Shown: positions 15,201-24,016 of the stretch, piece after piece
Layout of the letters: every line of letters begins with the position of its first letter
How positions within the stretch are numbered: the stretch's first letter is position 1
Source of the DNA: a virus
DNA length: 61,690 nt
Reading direction: 5' to 3' (one strand)
Virus record (IMG/VR): IMGVR_UViG_3300011430_000002
Span: 1-61,690 of that record
The notes under the pieces: generated by a model
What the model was told of the DNA's origin: nothing
The model's database searches: none
Seen by the model: the letters and a program-made list of their open reading frames with translations, nothing else
Translations under genes and position numbers: made by a program

Positions 15201-16009
15201 GAACCATGCGCGACCCCACCGATGAGTGGCTGATAGCCACCATGGGGGAGCGGGCCAATCCGATGGTCACGCTGCTGGACAAGCTCACCGACCAGCAATA
15301 CCTGTTCTGCGTTGAATACGTGAAGTGTGGTTCCGAGGTCAAAGCCGCCGAGCGAGCCAAGCTGGGCGGCAGTCAGAACCCGCACTTCCTTGTGCACCTG
15401 CCGAAAATCGCCGCCTGCATCAACATCCTCACTGCCAAGCGCGAGGCGGACTTGGGCCAGAAGTCCTCGGCGGAAATCCTCACCCGCTTGGAAAAGACGC
15501 CGTTGCTGGAAGCGGATGACTTTGACTTTTCCGAGGGTACCATCAAGGAACGTGAAAGCCAGCTGGCTGCCAACGGCAAGGCACTGGGCGGTGCGGATGA
15601 CGACGAGTTGGTAACCAACATCAATGGTTCGCTGGCTGATTACGGCATCATGCAACTGCCCAAGGTGCGCGTGTCCAAGGCGCAGAGCTTTGGTCCGCAG
15701 TGGATTATCGAACGGTTCGTCACGGTGGCTGAACGCTGCCTGCAGATTGAACCGGTGTACGACCGCAAAGGACGCCCCATCGGCCAGTTCAGGTTTGAAC
15801 CCGCCGCCGCGCTGAAGGCGCTGGAGATGCTGGGCAAGACCATGGCTATGTTCCGCGACCGGGTGGAGGTCACGCACGAAGTGAGCGGCCTGCTGGAAGA
15901 AGAGTTGGACGCTCGGTTACGCGCCCTCGGCCAGCAGTTCCCCGAGTTCAGGTCTATCATCGAAGCCAAGGCGCTTCCTGCAGTGGCGGTGGGCTTCGAT
16001 GCTGAATGA
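15197..16009 (+). CDS. terS: Terminase small subunit
   Basis: A 270-residue protein starting at GTG 15197 with TTGAGGTG upstream (ATG 15206 is an alternative). The N-terminal helix-turn-helix region is typical of small terminases (LTDQQYLFCVEYVKCGSEVK). The C-terminal half is helical with a conserved-looking core (FEPAAALKALEMLGKTMAMF) for oligomerisation. It recognises phage DNA and feeds the large subunit during packaging. The 3' end overlaps terL by 11 bases. Confidence 0.85.
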   Translation: MRTMRDPTDEWLIATMGERANPMVTLLDKLTDQQYLFCVEYVKCGSEVKAAERAKLGGSQNPHFLVHLPKIAACINILTAKREADLGQKSSAEILTRLEKTPLLEADDFDFSEGTIKERESQLAANGKALGGADDDELVTNINGSLADYGIMQLPKVRVSKAQSFGPQWIIERFVTVAERCLQIEPVYDRKGRPIGQFRFEPAAALKALEMLGKTMAMFRDRVEVTHEVSGLLEEELDARLRALGQQFPEFRSIIEAKALPAVAVGFDAE

Positions 16010-17483
16010 AATTCCCTTTGAAGCTACCAATGCGGAGCTGCCGCAGGATGCACGCTCGGCCAAGGAAGAGCTGTATCGGCTGCTGGAAGAGAAGGCCAAG
16101 CGTAAGCGCGAGTCGAAAATTGACGAGCTGTTCACCGACACCGGCCCCAACTCCCGCGAGAATTACCGCAAGCACATCCAGTTTTTCAACGCCGGCCGCG
16201 ACTACCGCGAGCGAGTCATCTTTGGTGGCAACCGTACGGGCAAGTCGGTAGCCGGCGCGACCGAGGTTTCCTACCACTTAACAGGTCTGTATCCCAACTG
16301 GTGGGCAGGCAAACGCTTCGGCCGGCCGGTGCAGGTATTGGCCTGTGGCAAGGAAGCGAAAATCACCCGCGACACCGTGCAGCAAATCTTGGTCGGCAAG
16401 CCGGATGAATTCGGTACCGGCCTGCTGCCCGGTAACTGTCTGGACCGTGACAAGTGCACCTCTTCCCGCGCCGCCGCTGGCCTGTTTGATGGCGTGCAGG
16501 TGCGGCACGTGTCTGGGGGCTGGTCGATGCTACGGTTTCGTTCCTATGACCAAGGGCGTACCGCCTTTGAGGGTGTGGAACGTGATGTCATCTGGGAAGA
16601 CGAGGAAGCCCCGCAAGACATCCACAACGAAAACATCATGCGCACCATGACCACTGGTGGCATTGTGCTCAACACCTTCACGCCGCTGAAGGGTGAGACG
16701 CCGCTGGTGCGTGACCTGCTGAACCGGGCCAAGGAAGGTACCGTGTTCTCCATCAACGTCTGGTGGGACGACGTAGGCCACATCACCAACGACATGATTG
16801 AGGACATGAAGAAACGCTACCCGAAGCATGAGCTGAGGGCGCGTCGCTTCGGTGAGCCGCAGCTGGGTTCAGGCGCCATTTTCACGGCTGACGAAGACAG
16901 CTATGTAATTCGCGCAGTACCCCTGCCCGACTACTGGCCGCGTGTGTTCGGGCTGGATTTTGGTTGGGTGCACCCCACGGCGGGCGCGTGGCTGGCGCAC
17001 GACCGCGAGACCAACACGATTTACGTGTACTCGGAGCACCGTCGTAGCCAAGCCGAGGTTGCTGTGCACGTGGGCGCCATCAAGGCGCGGGGTGACTGGA
17101 TACCGGGCATTGCTGAAACTGCAGGTACCAATCAGGCTGACGGCAAGCGCATGATTGAACTGTACAAGGGCCACGGCCTGAACTTGCGCAAGGTGGTCAA
17201 AGGCCCGGGCAGCGTGGAGTCGGGCATCATGCGCATCCAAGAACGGTTCAGCAACGGTACGCTGAAAATCATGGATACCTGCCCACAGCTCATCAGCGAA
17301 ATCCGTCGCTACCACCGTGATGAGAAGGGCGCCGTGGTGGAAGAGGCGGACGATTTGATTGACGCTTTACGTTACGGCGAGTCGGGGCTGAAGTACGCCA
17401 AGACCCGGGCTGAGGCGCGGGGTGGTCCAACAGGTGGCAATGTGCGGGAGATTAACTTCTTCCCCAGTCGGAGAATTGCGTGA
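15999..17483 (+). CDS. terL: Terminase large subunit
   Basis: A 494-residue packaging motor. ATPase domain: Walker A FGGNRTGKS (about residues 74-82) and Walker B DVIWEDEEA (about 196-204). Nuclease domain: first Asp in FGLDFGW (about 319) and a later acidic pair in ADDLIDALRYG (about 450). Length is normal for a P22/T7-type large terminase. It cuts concatemeric DNA and pumps it through the portal. The end overlaps the portal start as TGATG. Confidence 0.95.
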   Translation: MLNEIPFEATNAELPQDARSAKEELYRLLEEKAKRKRESKIDELFTDTGPNSRENYRKHIQFFNAGRDYRERVIFGGNRTGKSVAGATEVSYHLTGLYPNWWAGKRFGRPVQVLACGKEAKITRDTVQQILVGKPDEFGTGLLPGNCLDRDKCTSSRAAAGLFDGVQVRHVSGGWSMLRFRSYDQGRTAFEGVERDVIWEDEEAPQDIHNENIMRTMTTGGIVLNTFTPLKGETPLVRDLLNRAKEGTVFSINVWWDDVGHITNDMIEDMKKRYPKHELRARRFGEPQLGSGAIFTADEDSYVIRAVPLPDYWPRVFGLDFGWVHPTAGAWLAHDRETNTIYVYSEHRRSQAEVAVHVGAIKARGDWIPGIAETAGTNQADGKRMIELYKGHGLNLRKVVKGPGSVESGIMRIQERFSNGTLKIMDTCPQLISEIRRYHRDEKGAVVEEADDLIDALRYGESGLKYAKTRAEARGGPTGGNVREINFFPSRRIA

Positions 17484-20044
17484 TGGCCAGCGTGAAAGGG
17501 TTGAAGTCAGCACCGAAGGAATCCAAGGCGAGCAAGGAAGAGCGACTGGAGGCTGACGCCAAGCGCGACGAAATGTTCGCGGCGCTGGAACGGGAGCTGG
17601 ACAAGGAGTTGGGTAAGGCCATTGCCGACAAGTCGCCAGTGGAGATTCGCATGCTGGCCGACGAGGCCCAGTATTGGGGCACCATTGGTGGCTTCGACAA
17701 GGAAGACGTGGTGGCCGGCCATGACCAGCTCACGCGGGCGAACCGGATGCCCACGGATAACAAAACTCGTAGCAAGACTCGCATCGCTGCTTCGCGCATT
17801 GGTGACATGCTGTTTCCGACCAACGCCCCCAACTGGGACATGCGCCCCAGCCCCTACCCCGATGTTCCTATTCCACTGCTGGTGGAGGAGTACCAGAAGC
17901 AGAAGGCGGCCGAGGCTGCTGCAGCCCCGCCAGCGCCCGAGATGCCCCCAGAGGCCATGGGTGGCCAGCCCCCGCCGGAAGCGGGGATGGGTGGCCCGCC
18001 CATGGTCACGGAGGACATGATGGCGATGGGTGGCGGGATGCCCCCACCGGACATGGGCGGCATGATGGCGATGGGTGGTGGGATGGGCGAGATGCCGCCC
18101 GAAGACCCCATGATGGGTGGCGGGATGCCGTCCATGGAAGACTTGGACTACGAACAGCTGGCCATGGAAGTGTCCACCAAGCGTTGCCGCAAGATGCGCC
18201 AGCTTATTCGCGACGCGTTGTCAGAGAACGACTATGCCAAGGTTGGCCGTGCCGTCATCATGGATGGCTGCAAGCTGGGCACCGGCATCGTCAAAGGCCC
18301 CTATGTCCGCTATCGCACCCAGCGCACCTACGAAGAGATAGATGACGGCCAAGGTCCAGTGACGGTGCTGAAGATGCAGCGGGTGGTGGAGCCGGCTGTA
18401 GCGCGGGTCTCGCCGTGGATGTTCTTCCCCCAACGCGCCCGCTGCATAGACGAGTGCGAGCACACCTTCGAATTGCACATCCTCAACCGCATGAAGTTGT
18501 CGCAGATGGTTGAAACGCACGGGTTCTTCCCACGCCAGACTGCCAAGTTGCTGAGCAAGCAACCCACCCTCGGGCAGATTGAGACGGTGCTGGCCCAACG
18601 TGCTGCCATCACCAACTACTCCATGGCGCGGTACGAGAACTGCTATGCGGTGTGGGAGTACCACGGCATTATCGACGCGAAGGTCCTACGCGAGATGGGC
18701 TTTGAAATTCCCGAGGAAGAAGACGCGCTGGACAACCTGCACAACTACATGGGCACCGTGTGGTTCAGTGAGCATGAAGTGCTGCGCATCGACATGGCTC
18801 CACTGGAAGCGCAGGACCGCGTGCCATACCGGGTGTGGAACTACGAAGAGGATGAGACCCACGTTTTCGGTTTCGGCGTGCCGTTCATCATGCGCGATGA
18901 CCAGTACGTTATCGACATGGTGTGGACAGCCATTCTCCATAACACCTCGGTGTCAGCGGGGCCGCAGTTGGCTGTCGAAAAAGGCTGCATGACGCCGGCC
19001 GATGGCAGCTACTCCATCCGTTCGCCCAAGCTCTGGTACAAGAATGACGTGGACGTGCCCATGGCCCAAGCCATGGAAGCCTTCATCGTTCCCAACACGT
19101 TGGGAAACACCATGCCGGTTTACCAGCAGGCGGTGAAGAACGCCGATGACAACACCCTGCTGCCGCACATGCTGGGCACCGGGCAGGCTACCGGGCAGGA
19201 ATCGGGCGCGTCGGGCATGGTGCACATCGCCATGATGAATCAGACCAACATCGTGCAGCGGCAGGCCGCGCACAACTGGGATGACAACATCACCGACCCG
19301 TTGATTACGGCCCTCTACCAGTGGTTCATGGAGTCCGACGACCCGGCGCACGAAGACGCCAAGGGCGACTTCAAGGTGGAGGTGCGTGGCGCTTCCCACC
19401 TGCTGGTCAAGGACACGCAAGCCCAGCACGTTCAGTTGCTCATGCAGATGGCGGCCAGCGACCCCGAGCTGCGCATGGAACTGAACATGAACGACGTGTA
19501 CCGGTTGTACCTGAATTTCTTGGACGTGCCGGTGGAAACGCTGGTCAAGTCGCCAGAGGAAGCGGCGGCTGAGAAGGCCAACCAACAGCCCGACCCCCTG
19601 CAGGAAGCCGAGGTCAACCTGAAGAACGCGCAGGCGCAGGCAGCCACGGCGCGGGCTGAGGCGGATAATTTGCGGGCGCAGGCCATGATGATTGAAGCCC
19701 AGCAGGGCCAGTCCATGGACATTGTTGACCACTCCGAGGTGATGGCGTTGGAGCTGCGCTATGCCGAGATGCGCGACAAGCAAAACGACCGAGATTTGAA
19801 GCTGCAGCTGGCGTTGATTGACCGCGAGACCCGGCTGATGGAGATTGCCAGCAAGGAAGGCATCGCCTATGAGCAAATGAACAAGCAGGTTTCCAGCGAG
19901 CGTGAACAGATGCTGGCCGACCTTCAGGTGACCAACTCCCAGCAGGCCAGCAAGGATTACTTCGATGCTGCCCGGTTGCGTCTGGACCAGTACCGGGAGG
20001 AGTTGAGGACCAAGAACGCCAGCAAGGGGTATGACTCGTTCTGA
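17483..20044 (+). CDS. Portal protein
   Basis: An 853-residue portal; I choose ATG 17483 with GGAG nine bases upstream. Its place directly after terL, large size and core text (KTRSKTRIAASRIGDMLFPT; VSPWMFFPQRARCIDECEHT) fit the long podoviral portals. A remarkable Met/Gly/Pro insertion (about 17909-18135) contains repeats such as MAMGGGMPPPDMGG. The C-terminal 200 residues are a predicted long coiled coil (AEVNLKNAQAQAATARAEAD), as in barrel-forming portals. It forms the 12-fold DNA gateway and nucleates the head. Confidence 0.9.
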   Translation: MASVKGLKSAPKESKASKEERLEADAKRDEMFAALERELDKELGKAIADKSPVEIRMLADEAQYWGTIGGFDKEDVVAGHDQLTRANRMPTDNKTRSKTRIAASRIGDMLFPTNAPNWDMRPSPYPDVPIPLLVEEYQKQKAAEAAAAPPAPEMPPEAMGGQPPPEAGMGGPPMVTEDMMAMGGGMPPPDMGGMMAMGGGMGEMPPEDPMMGGGMPSMEDLDYEQLAMEVSTKRCRKMRQLIRDALSENDYAKVGRAVIMDGCKLGTGIVKGPYVRYRTQRTYEEIDDGQGPVTVLKMQRVVEPAVARVSPWMFFPQRARCIDECEHTFELHILNRMKLSQMVETHGFFPRQTAKLLSKQPTLGQIETVLAQRAAITNYSMARYENCYAVWEYHGIIDAKVLREMGFEIPEEEDALDNLHNYMGTVWFSEHEVLRIDMAPLEAQDRVPYRVWNYEEDETHVFGFGVPFIMRDDQYVIDMVWTAILHNTSVSAGPQLAVEKGCMTPADGSYSIRSPKLWYKNDVDVPMAQAMEAFIVPNTLGNTMPVYQQAVKNADDNTLLPHMLGTGQATGQESGASGMVHIAMMNQTNIVQRQAAHNWDDNITDPLITALYQWFMESDDPAHEDAKGDFKVEVRGASHLLVKDTQAQHVQLLMQMAASDPELRMELNMNDVYRLYLNFLDVPVETLVKSPEEAAAEKANQQPDPLQEAEVNLKNAQAQAATARAEADNLRAQAMMIEAQQGQSMDIVDHSEVMALELRYAEMRDKQNDRDLKLQLALIDRETRLMEIASKEGIAYEQMNKQVSSEREQMLADLQVTNSQQASKDYFDAARLRLDQYREELRTKNASKGYDSF

Positions 20045-20081
20045 CCCCACATGACGGCTGACAACAAGAGGATAAGGTAGT

Positions 20082-20279
20082 ATGCTCGACCGCAATTCGC
20101 CGGCAGTGGCCAAGTTTCTGGACACCATCGACTCAGAAATAACTCGGCTTCACGTGGCCCTTGAACGGATAGGCAAGACCCCCTCGGAGTACGACATTTC
20201 CCGGGGCAAGATAAAGGCATTACGCCAAGTACGAAACATGATTTTAGGTGACGAGGAACCTGATGCCACAGCCGAATAA
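20082..20279 (+). CDS. Small helical protein between portal and scaffold
   Basis: A 65-residue protein starting at ATG 20082 behind AGAGGATAAGG. It is likely all-helical (AVAKFLDTIDSEITRLHVAL; RGKIKALRQVRNMI) and ends acidic. Short proteins at this place in podoviruses can be head-assembly accessories, but there is no direct evidence. Its end overlaps the start of the next gene. Confidence 0.7.
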   Translation: MLDRNSPAVAKFLDTIDSEITRLHVALERIGKTPSEYDISRGKIKALRQVRNMILGDEEPDATAE

Positions 20280-21342
20280 TGCCGCCGCTCGCGACCCTGC
20301 CGAGGGAGTGGTACCCGAGGACGAAAGTTTCCTGTCCGACGAGGACATGTTTGAACAGGCGTTCAACGACAAGTACGGGCCTGACAACGGTGGGGAAGAG
20401 AACCCCGGGGATGAACCCGGTCAGCCTGAGTACGGCGCTCCACCGGAAGGTGGTCAAGAGCAGCCCGCTCCTGAAACCCCCCCAGCCCAAGCACCCACGG
20501 CCGCAGTAGCTGCGGAACCTGAATGGGTGAAGAATCTTCCTGATGAGGCCAAGGCCCATCTCAATCAGGTAGCCAACGAATTAACCAACCTACGTGGACA
20601 GTACACAGCTCTCCACGGCAGGCTGGCTCCAGTCCAACAGGAAAATGCCCGACTTCGCGGGCGGCTTACAGCGACGGCAGTACCGGCGCAGCAACCCGCA
20701 CAAGGCGCGAACTCGGGTAACGCCCAAGTTGGTCAGTCACCGCCGGGTGCTTTCAAGTTAGCGGATGTCGCGGAATTCAAGGAATTCCAAGACGCGTTCC
20801 CTGACGAAGCCAAGGCACTTGAAGCGGTGTTTGCACGTCAGACCCAGAACCTCACCTACTTGCAGCGGCAACTGGAGGGGGTTTCGCGGGGGTTGCAGGA
20901 AGTACAGCAGTCTTCTTTCAGCCAGAGACGGACGCAGGAATTGGCCCGGTTGTCGGATGCACACCCCGACTGGGCCACGGTACGCCCATCACGAGAATTC
21001 GCCGATTGGCTGCAGGCGCAGCCGGCTGAGATTGCTCAGTTCGCCGACTCTCCACGGGCCGACCACTGCATCTGGGTTCTGGACCGATACAAGGCTGATG
21101 CCTACATAGCCCAGCAGTTTTCCCAAGGGGGAGACTTGCAGCAACCCCAGCCCGGGATTGACGTTGCGCAGCAGACGCGGGTGCGCCGGCAACAGATTCG
21201 TTCCGCCCCTTCCTTGGACCCACAGCAAGCTGGTATTGGTGCCCCCAACGGGGACCCCGGCCAGTTCATGTCGGAAGAGGAAATCTGGAACGCGGAAGTT
21301 GAGAGACGGCTACGCCTGCAACGTGAGTCCAACCGTCGATAA
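20263..21342 (+). CDS. Putative scaffold protein
   Basis: A 359-residue protein; ATG 20263 sits six bases after GAGGAA (a GTG at 20248 would add five residues). It has an acidic N terminus (EDESFLSDEDMFEQAFNDKY), a long Pro/Gln-rich linker (residues about 50-90), a helical coiled-coil-like centre (DEAKAHLNQVANELTNLRGQ) and a basic C terminus (NAEVERRLRLQRESNRR). That is a classic scaffold layout: rod with a basic, coat-binding tail. It directly precedes the capsid gene. Confidence 0.8.
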   Translation: MPQPNNAAARDPAEGVVPEDESFLSDEDMFEQAFNDKYGPDNGGEENPGDEPGQPEYGAPPEGGQEQPAPETPPAQAPTAAVAAEPEWVKNLPDEAKAHLNQVANELTNLRGQYTALHGRLAPVQQENARLRGRLTATAVPAQQPAQGANSGNAQVGQSPPGAFKLADVAEFKEFQDAFPDEAKALEAVFARQTQNLTYLQRQLEGVSRGLQEVQQSSFSQRRTQELARLSDAHPDWATVRPSREFADWLQAQPAEIAQFADSPRADHCIWVLDRYKADAYIAQQFSQGGDLQQPQPGIDVAQQTRVRRQQIRSAPSLDPQQAGIGAPNGDPGQFMSEEEIWNAEVERRLRLQRESNRR

Positions 21343-21357
21343 TGGAGGAATAGGCAG

Positions 21358-22422
21358 ATGCCTACCTTAGCAAGACATTATGGCGGCACAGGCAACTACG
21401 GCGGTGCGCTGACTGGCCCGGGTAACCGTACGAATGTCTATGCCGAACTTGACCTTCTGGAACGTGCACGGCCCCAGCTGGTGCTGGACCTCGCATGCGA
21501 CAAGAAGAACATCCCTGCCAACAAGGCGGAAACCATCGCGTTCCGTCGTGCGGTCAACGCCATCGTCAGCACCACCACGGTGACCGAAGGTGTGACTCCG
21601 GCGTCCCGCGCTGTCGCCTACGAAGACGTGTTCGGCACCCTCGGTGAGTACGTCGAGGTCTACGAAATCACGTCCCGCATGCGCGAACTGGGTGAAGACA
21701 ACGCAATCCGCGATTCTTCCGACGTGCTTGGCGACCTCGTTGCCAACATCAAGGAAGCGGTGGGCTGGGCTGCCTTCATACAGGGAGCGAACGTCATCTA
21801 CTCTGGCGGCGTTGCGTCTCGCGCCACGGTGTTGGCGCCTATCTCCCTTGGCGACTTGCAGGAAGCGGTGCGTTCCCTGCTGGCTGCGAAGGCGATGCGT
21901 TACACCACGGTGGACCATGGTGGTCTGAACGAGAACACCTACCCCATCGAAGCGGCGTTTTACGCGTTCACCCACACCGACATGCACCCGGACATTCGCA
22001 TGCTGCCGGGCTTCCGCACCACAGCGGAGTACGGCGCGAAGAAAATCGTGTCCGAGTACGAGTTCGGTGCCATTGAAAACCTGCGTGTCATCACCACGCC
22101 CCAGCTGACGCCGCTCATCAATGCGGGCGCGGCGCTGGCCGGCGCGAACGTGAAGTCCACGGGTGGTGCGAACGCGGACGTGTACCTGATGATTGTGTGC
22201 GGTCAGCACGCATTGGGTACGGTGGACCTGAAGGGCGCGGGCAAGAAGGGCTATGGCGGCACAAAAATCAATGTGCTGACCGGCGCTTCGAAGTCCGACC
22301 CGGCCGACCAGCGGGCGTACGTGTCCTGCCGGTGGTGGGACCTCAAGCTCATCCTGAACGATGAGTGGGTGGTCCGACTGGAAGTGGCCTGCACGGACGA
22401 CCTGAGCCAGTTGTACGTCTGA
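21358..22422 (+). CDS. Major capsid protein, N4-gp56 type
   Basis: A 354-residue coat protein starting at ATG 21358 behind ATGGAGGAATAGGCAG. The stretch VNAIVSTTTVTEGVTPAS (about residues 66-84), with the TEGVTP signature, is typical of the N4-gp56 family of HK97-fold capsid proteins. The following segment (EYVEVYEITSRMRELGEDNA) supports this. A strong terminator lies 22 bases after the stop, as is common for highly expressed capsid genes. It forms the icosahedral shell. Confidence 0.93.
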   Translation: MPTLARHYGGTGNYGGALTGPGNRTNVYAELDLLERARPQLVLDLACDKKNIPANKAETIAFRRAVNAIVSTTTVTEGVTPASRAVAYEDVFGTLGEYVEVYEITSRMRELGEDNAIRDSSDVLGDLVANIKEAVGWAAFIQGANVIYSGGVASRATVLAPISLGDLQEAVRSLLAAKAMRYTTVDHGGLNENTYPIEAAFYAFTHTDMHPDIRMLPGFRTTAEYGAKKIVSEYEFGAIENLRVITTPQLTPLINAGAALAGANVKSTGGANADVYLMIVCGQHALGTVDLKGAGKKGYGGTKINVLTGASKSDPADQRAYVSCRWWDLKLILNDEWVVRLEVACTDDLSQLYV

Positions 22423-22443
22423 TTCTGGACGTACTACTCCCCC

Positions 22444-22469
22444 GGGTGGGGCTTACGCCCCACCCTTTT
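22444..22469 (+). terminator. Rho-independent terminator after capsid gene
   Basis: GGGTGGGGC (22444-22452) pairs perfectly with GCCCCACCC (22457-22465) across a four-base loop, followed by TTTT. It would reduce expression of the genes downstream relative to the coat protein. Confidence 0.85.
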
Positions 22470-22489
22470 CACCGGAGAATTTGTTTCCC

Positions 22490-23248
22490 ATGGACTTTAA
22501 CAAAGCCGCTGAGAACGACTTCCGCGACGCTGAGCTTGAAGAGTTGCGGGCGTACTGCGACCACATCAAGCTGGAATACCACCCCAACATGAACGCTGAC
22601 ACTCTGCGCAAGAAGCTCACTGCAGCGATGGGGGAATACCGTGAGCTTTCCGGGGATGAACCCGGTCAGCCTCTGGTTGTTCCCAGTCAGCAAGCAGAGA
22701 TTCGTGCCTTGGTTGGCTTGAACCTGAAGCCCACGGGACGTTGGGAGGGCAGGCGTAGACGGATTACCTTGCACCGCTCCTTGAGCCACGACAACACATC
22801 ACGCCCCCAGTTTTTCGCATGGGGCCGGCTGCATGTGTACGTGCCTTTCGGCGTGGAGTGCTCGGTACCGTATCCCATTTTCAACATCCTCAAGGACACG
22901 ACCGGTCAGAAGCTGGAGCGCAAGCGCACGGTGGATGACGAAGGCCGCATCTTCTACCGGGATGTTTGGATTCCTTCGCAGCGGTTCATGTACGCTGACC
23001 ATGGCGACGACCCGGACACGGTTCGTTTGCCCGAGTCAGAGATTGACCGCATTGCACGCCTGCACCGACTCACGGACGGATTCGCCGGATTCTCCGAGCG
23101 ACAGTACCGGGCCATTTGCACCACGCTACGCTTGTCAGTTCCTGCAGTGAGTGGAATCGTCGGCATGCGCGGGGCCATTGAAGCGCGTTGTGGTATCGCC
23201 AATTCACCGGTGGACCTCAGCACGCCCGAGCGTACTGTCGCCGCATGA
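22490..23248 (+). CDS. Hypothetical head or connector protein
   Basis: A 252-residue protein, probably starting at ATG 22490 with GGAGA 11 bases upstream. It has an acidic helical N terminus (KAAENDFRDAELEELRAYCD), then a mixed domain (RRRRITLHRSLSHDNTSRPQ; YRDVWIPSQRFMYADHGDDP). Its location between capsid and connector genes suggests a minor head protein or adaptor. I do not recognise the fold. Confidence 0.75.
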   Translation: MDFNKAAENDFRDAELEELRAYCDHIKLEYHPNMNADTLRKKLTAAMGEYRELSGDEPGQPLVVPSQQAEIRALVGLNLKPTGRWEGRRRRITLHRSLSHDNTSRPQFFAWGRLHVYVPFGVECSVPYPIFNILKDTTGQKLERKRTVDDEGRIFYRDVWIPSQRFMYADHGDDPDTVRLPESEIDRIARLHRLTDGFAGFSERQYRAICTTLRLSVPAVSGIVGMRGAIEARCGIANSPVDLSTPERTVAA

Positions 23249-23257
23249 GGACGCGGC

Positions 23258-24016
23258 ATGACATTTCTGGAGTTGGTGCAGCAACTCGGTAGCGAAACCG
23301 GCACCGAGTTGGTATCAAAAATCACGTCGGTGGAGGTACCACCGGCGGCTGCCTATGGCGAGACCACGGAACACCGGTCTCGCCTTGTTCGTTGGGCACA
23401 ACGGGCATGGCTGGACATTCAGCAAGACCAGACCCAGTGGGACTTCATGGTGAAGCGCACCATGATTCATCTGGCCAAGGGCCAGCTTGTCTACGACCTG
23501 AAATTCCTCACTGACAGCTACAACTCCGCTGCTGGGGTGGACTACCCTTACGAGGCGCTGGTACCGTTCGTTGCTTCCAACGATGTTCGCTATGTTTGGG
23601 TGGTGGATTCCAAGCAGGGTTTCCCGGTTACCCGGAATCTTTGCTATTACGTTCCGCCCGAGCGTTTCTATGGCTACCTTGACCGGTCCAGCGACCGCAA
23701 CAAGGGCATCCCCGGTCGCTACTCGCTGACCCGTGACGGCTGCCTTGAGTTTGATTCCGCGCCCCCGCACGACGAGCTGCGACTTGAGTACCAGTACCGA
23801 GCCATGCCGCAGAAGCTGCTGGTGGATGCTGATGTGCCGCGTGGCCTACCGGAGAAGTTCCACGACCTGATTATCTACCGGGCCATGGTGCACTATGCCG
23901 GCTTCGATGAGAGCGCAGCACAGCTGCAGCGGGCGGCCAAGTTGTACCGTGACCTGATGAACAAGCTACGCCTTGAGCAGTTGCGTGAATACTCCATGGC
24001 CGGGACGGGGACCTGA
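23258..24016 (+). CDS. Putative head-tail adaptor
   Basis: A 252-residue protein starting at ATG 23258. The helical N terminus with RLVRWAQRAWLDIQQDQTQW resembles podoviral adaptor or gp4-like proteins that attach to the portal and form the upper tail. The C-terminal half (DLIIYRAMVHYAGFDESAAQ) is also helical. The stop overlaps the next ATG. It should bridge portal and tail hub. Confidence 0.7.
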   Translation: MTFLELVQQLGSETGTELVSKITSVEVPPAAAYGETTEHRSRLVRWAQRAWLDIQQDQTQWDFMVKRTMIHLAKGQLVYDLKFLTDSYNSAAGVDYPYEALVPFVASNDVRYVWVVDSKQGFPVTRNLCYYVPPERFYGYLDRSSDRNKGIPGRYSLTRDGCLEFDSAPPHDELRLEYQYRAMPQKLLVDADVPRGLPEKFHDLIIYRAMVHYAGFDESAAQLQRAAKLYRDLMNKLRLEQLREYSMAGTGT

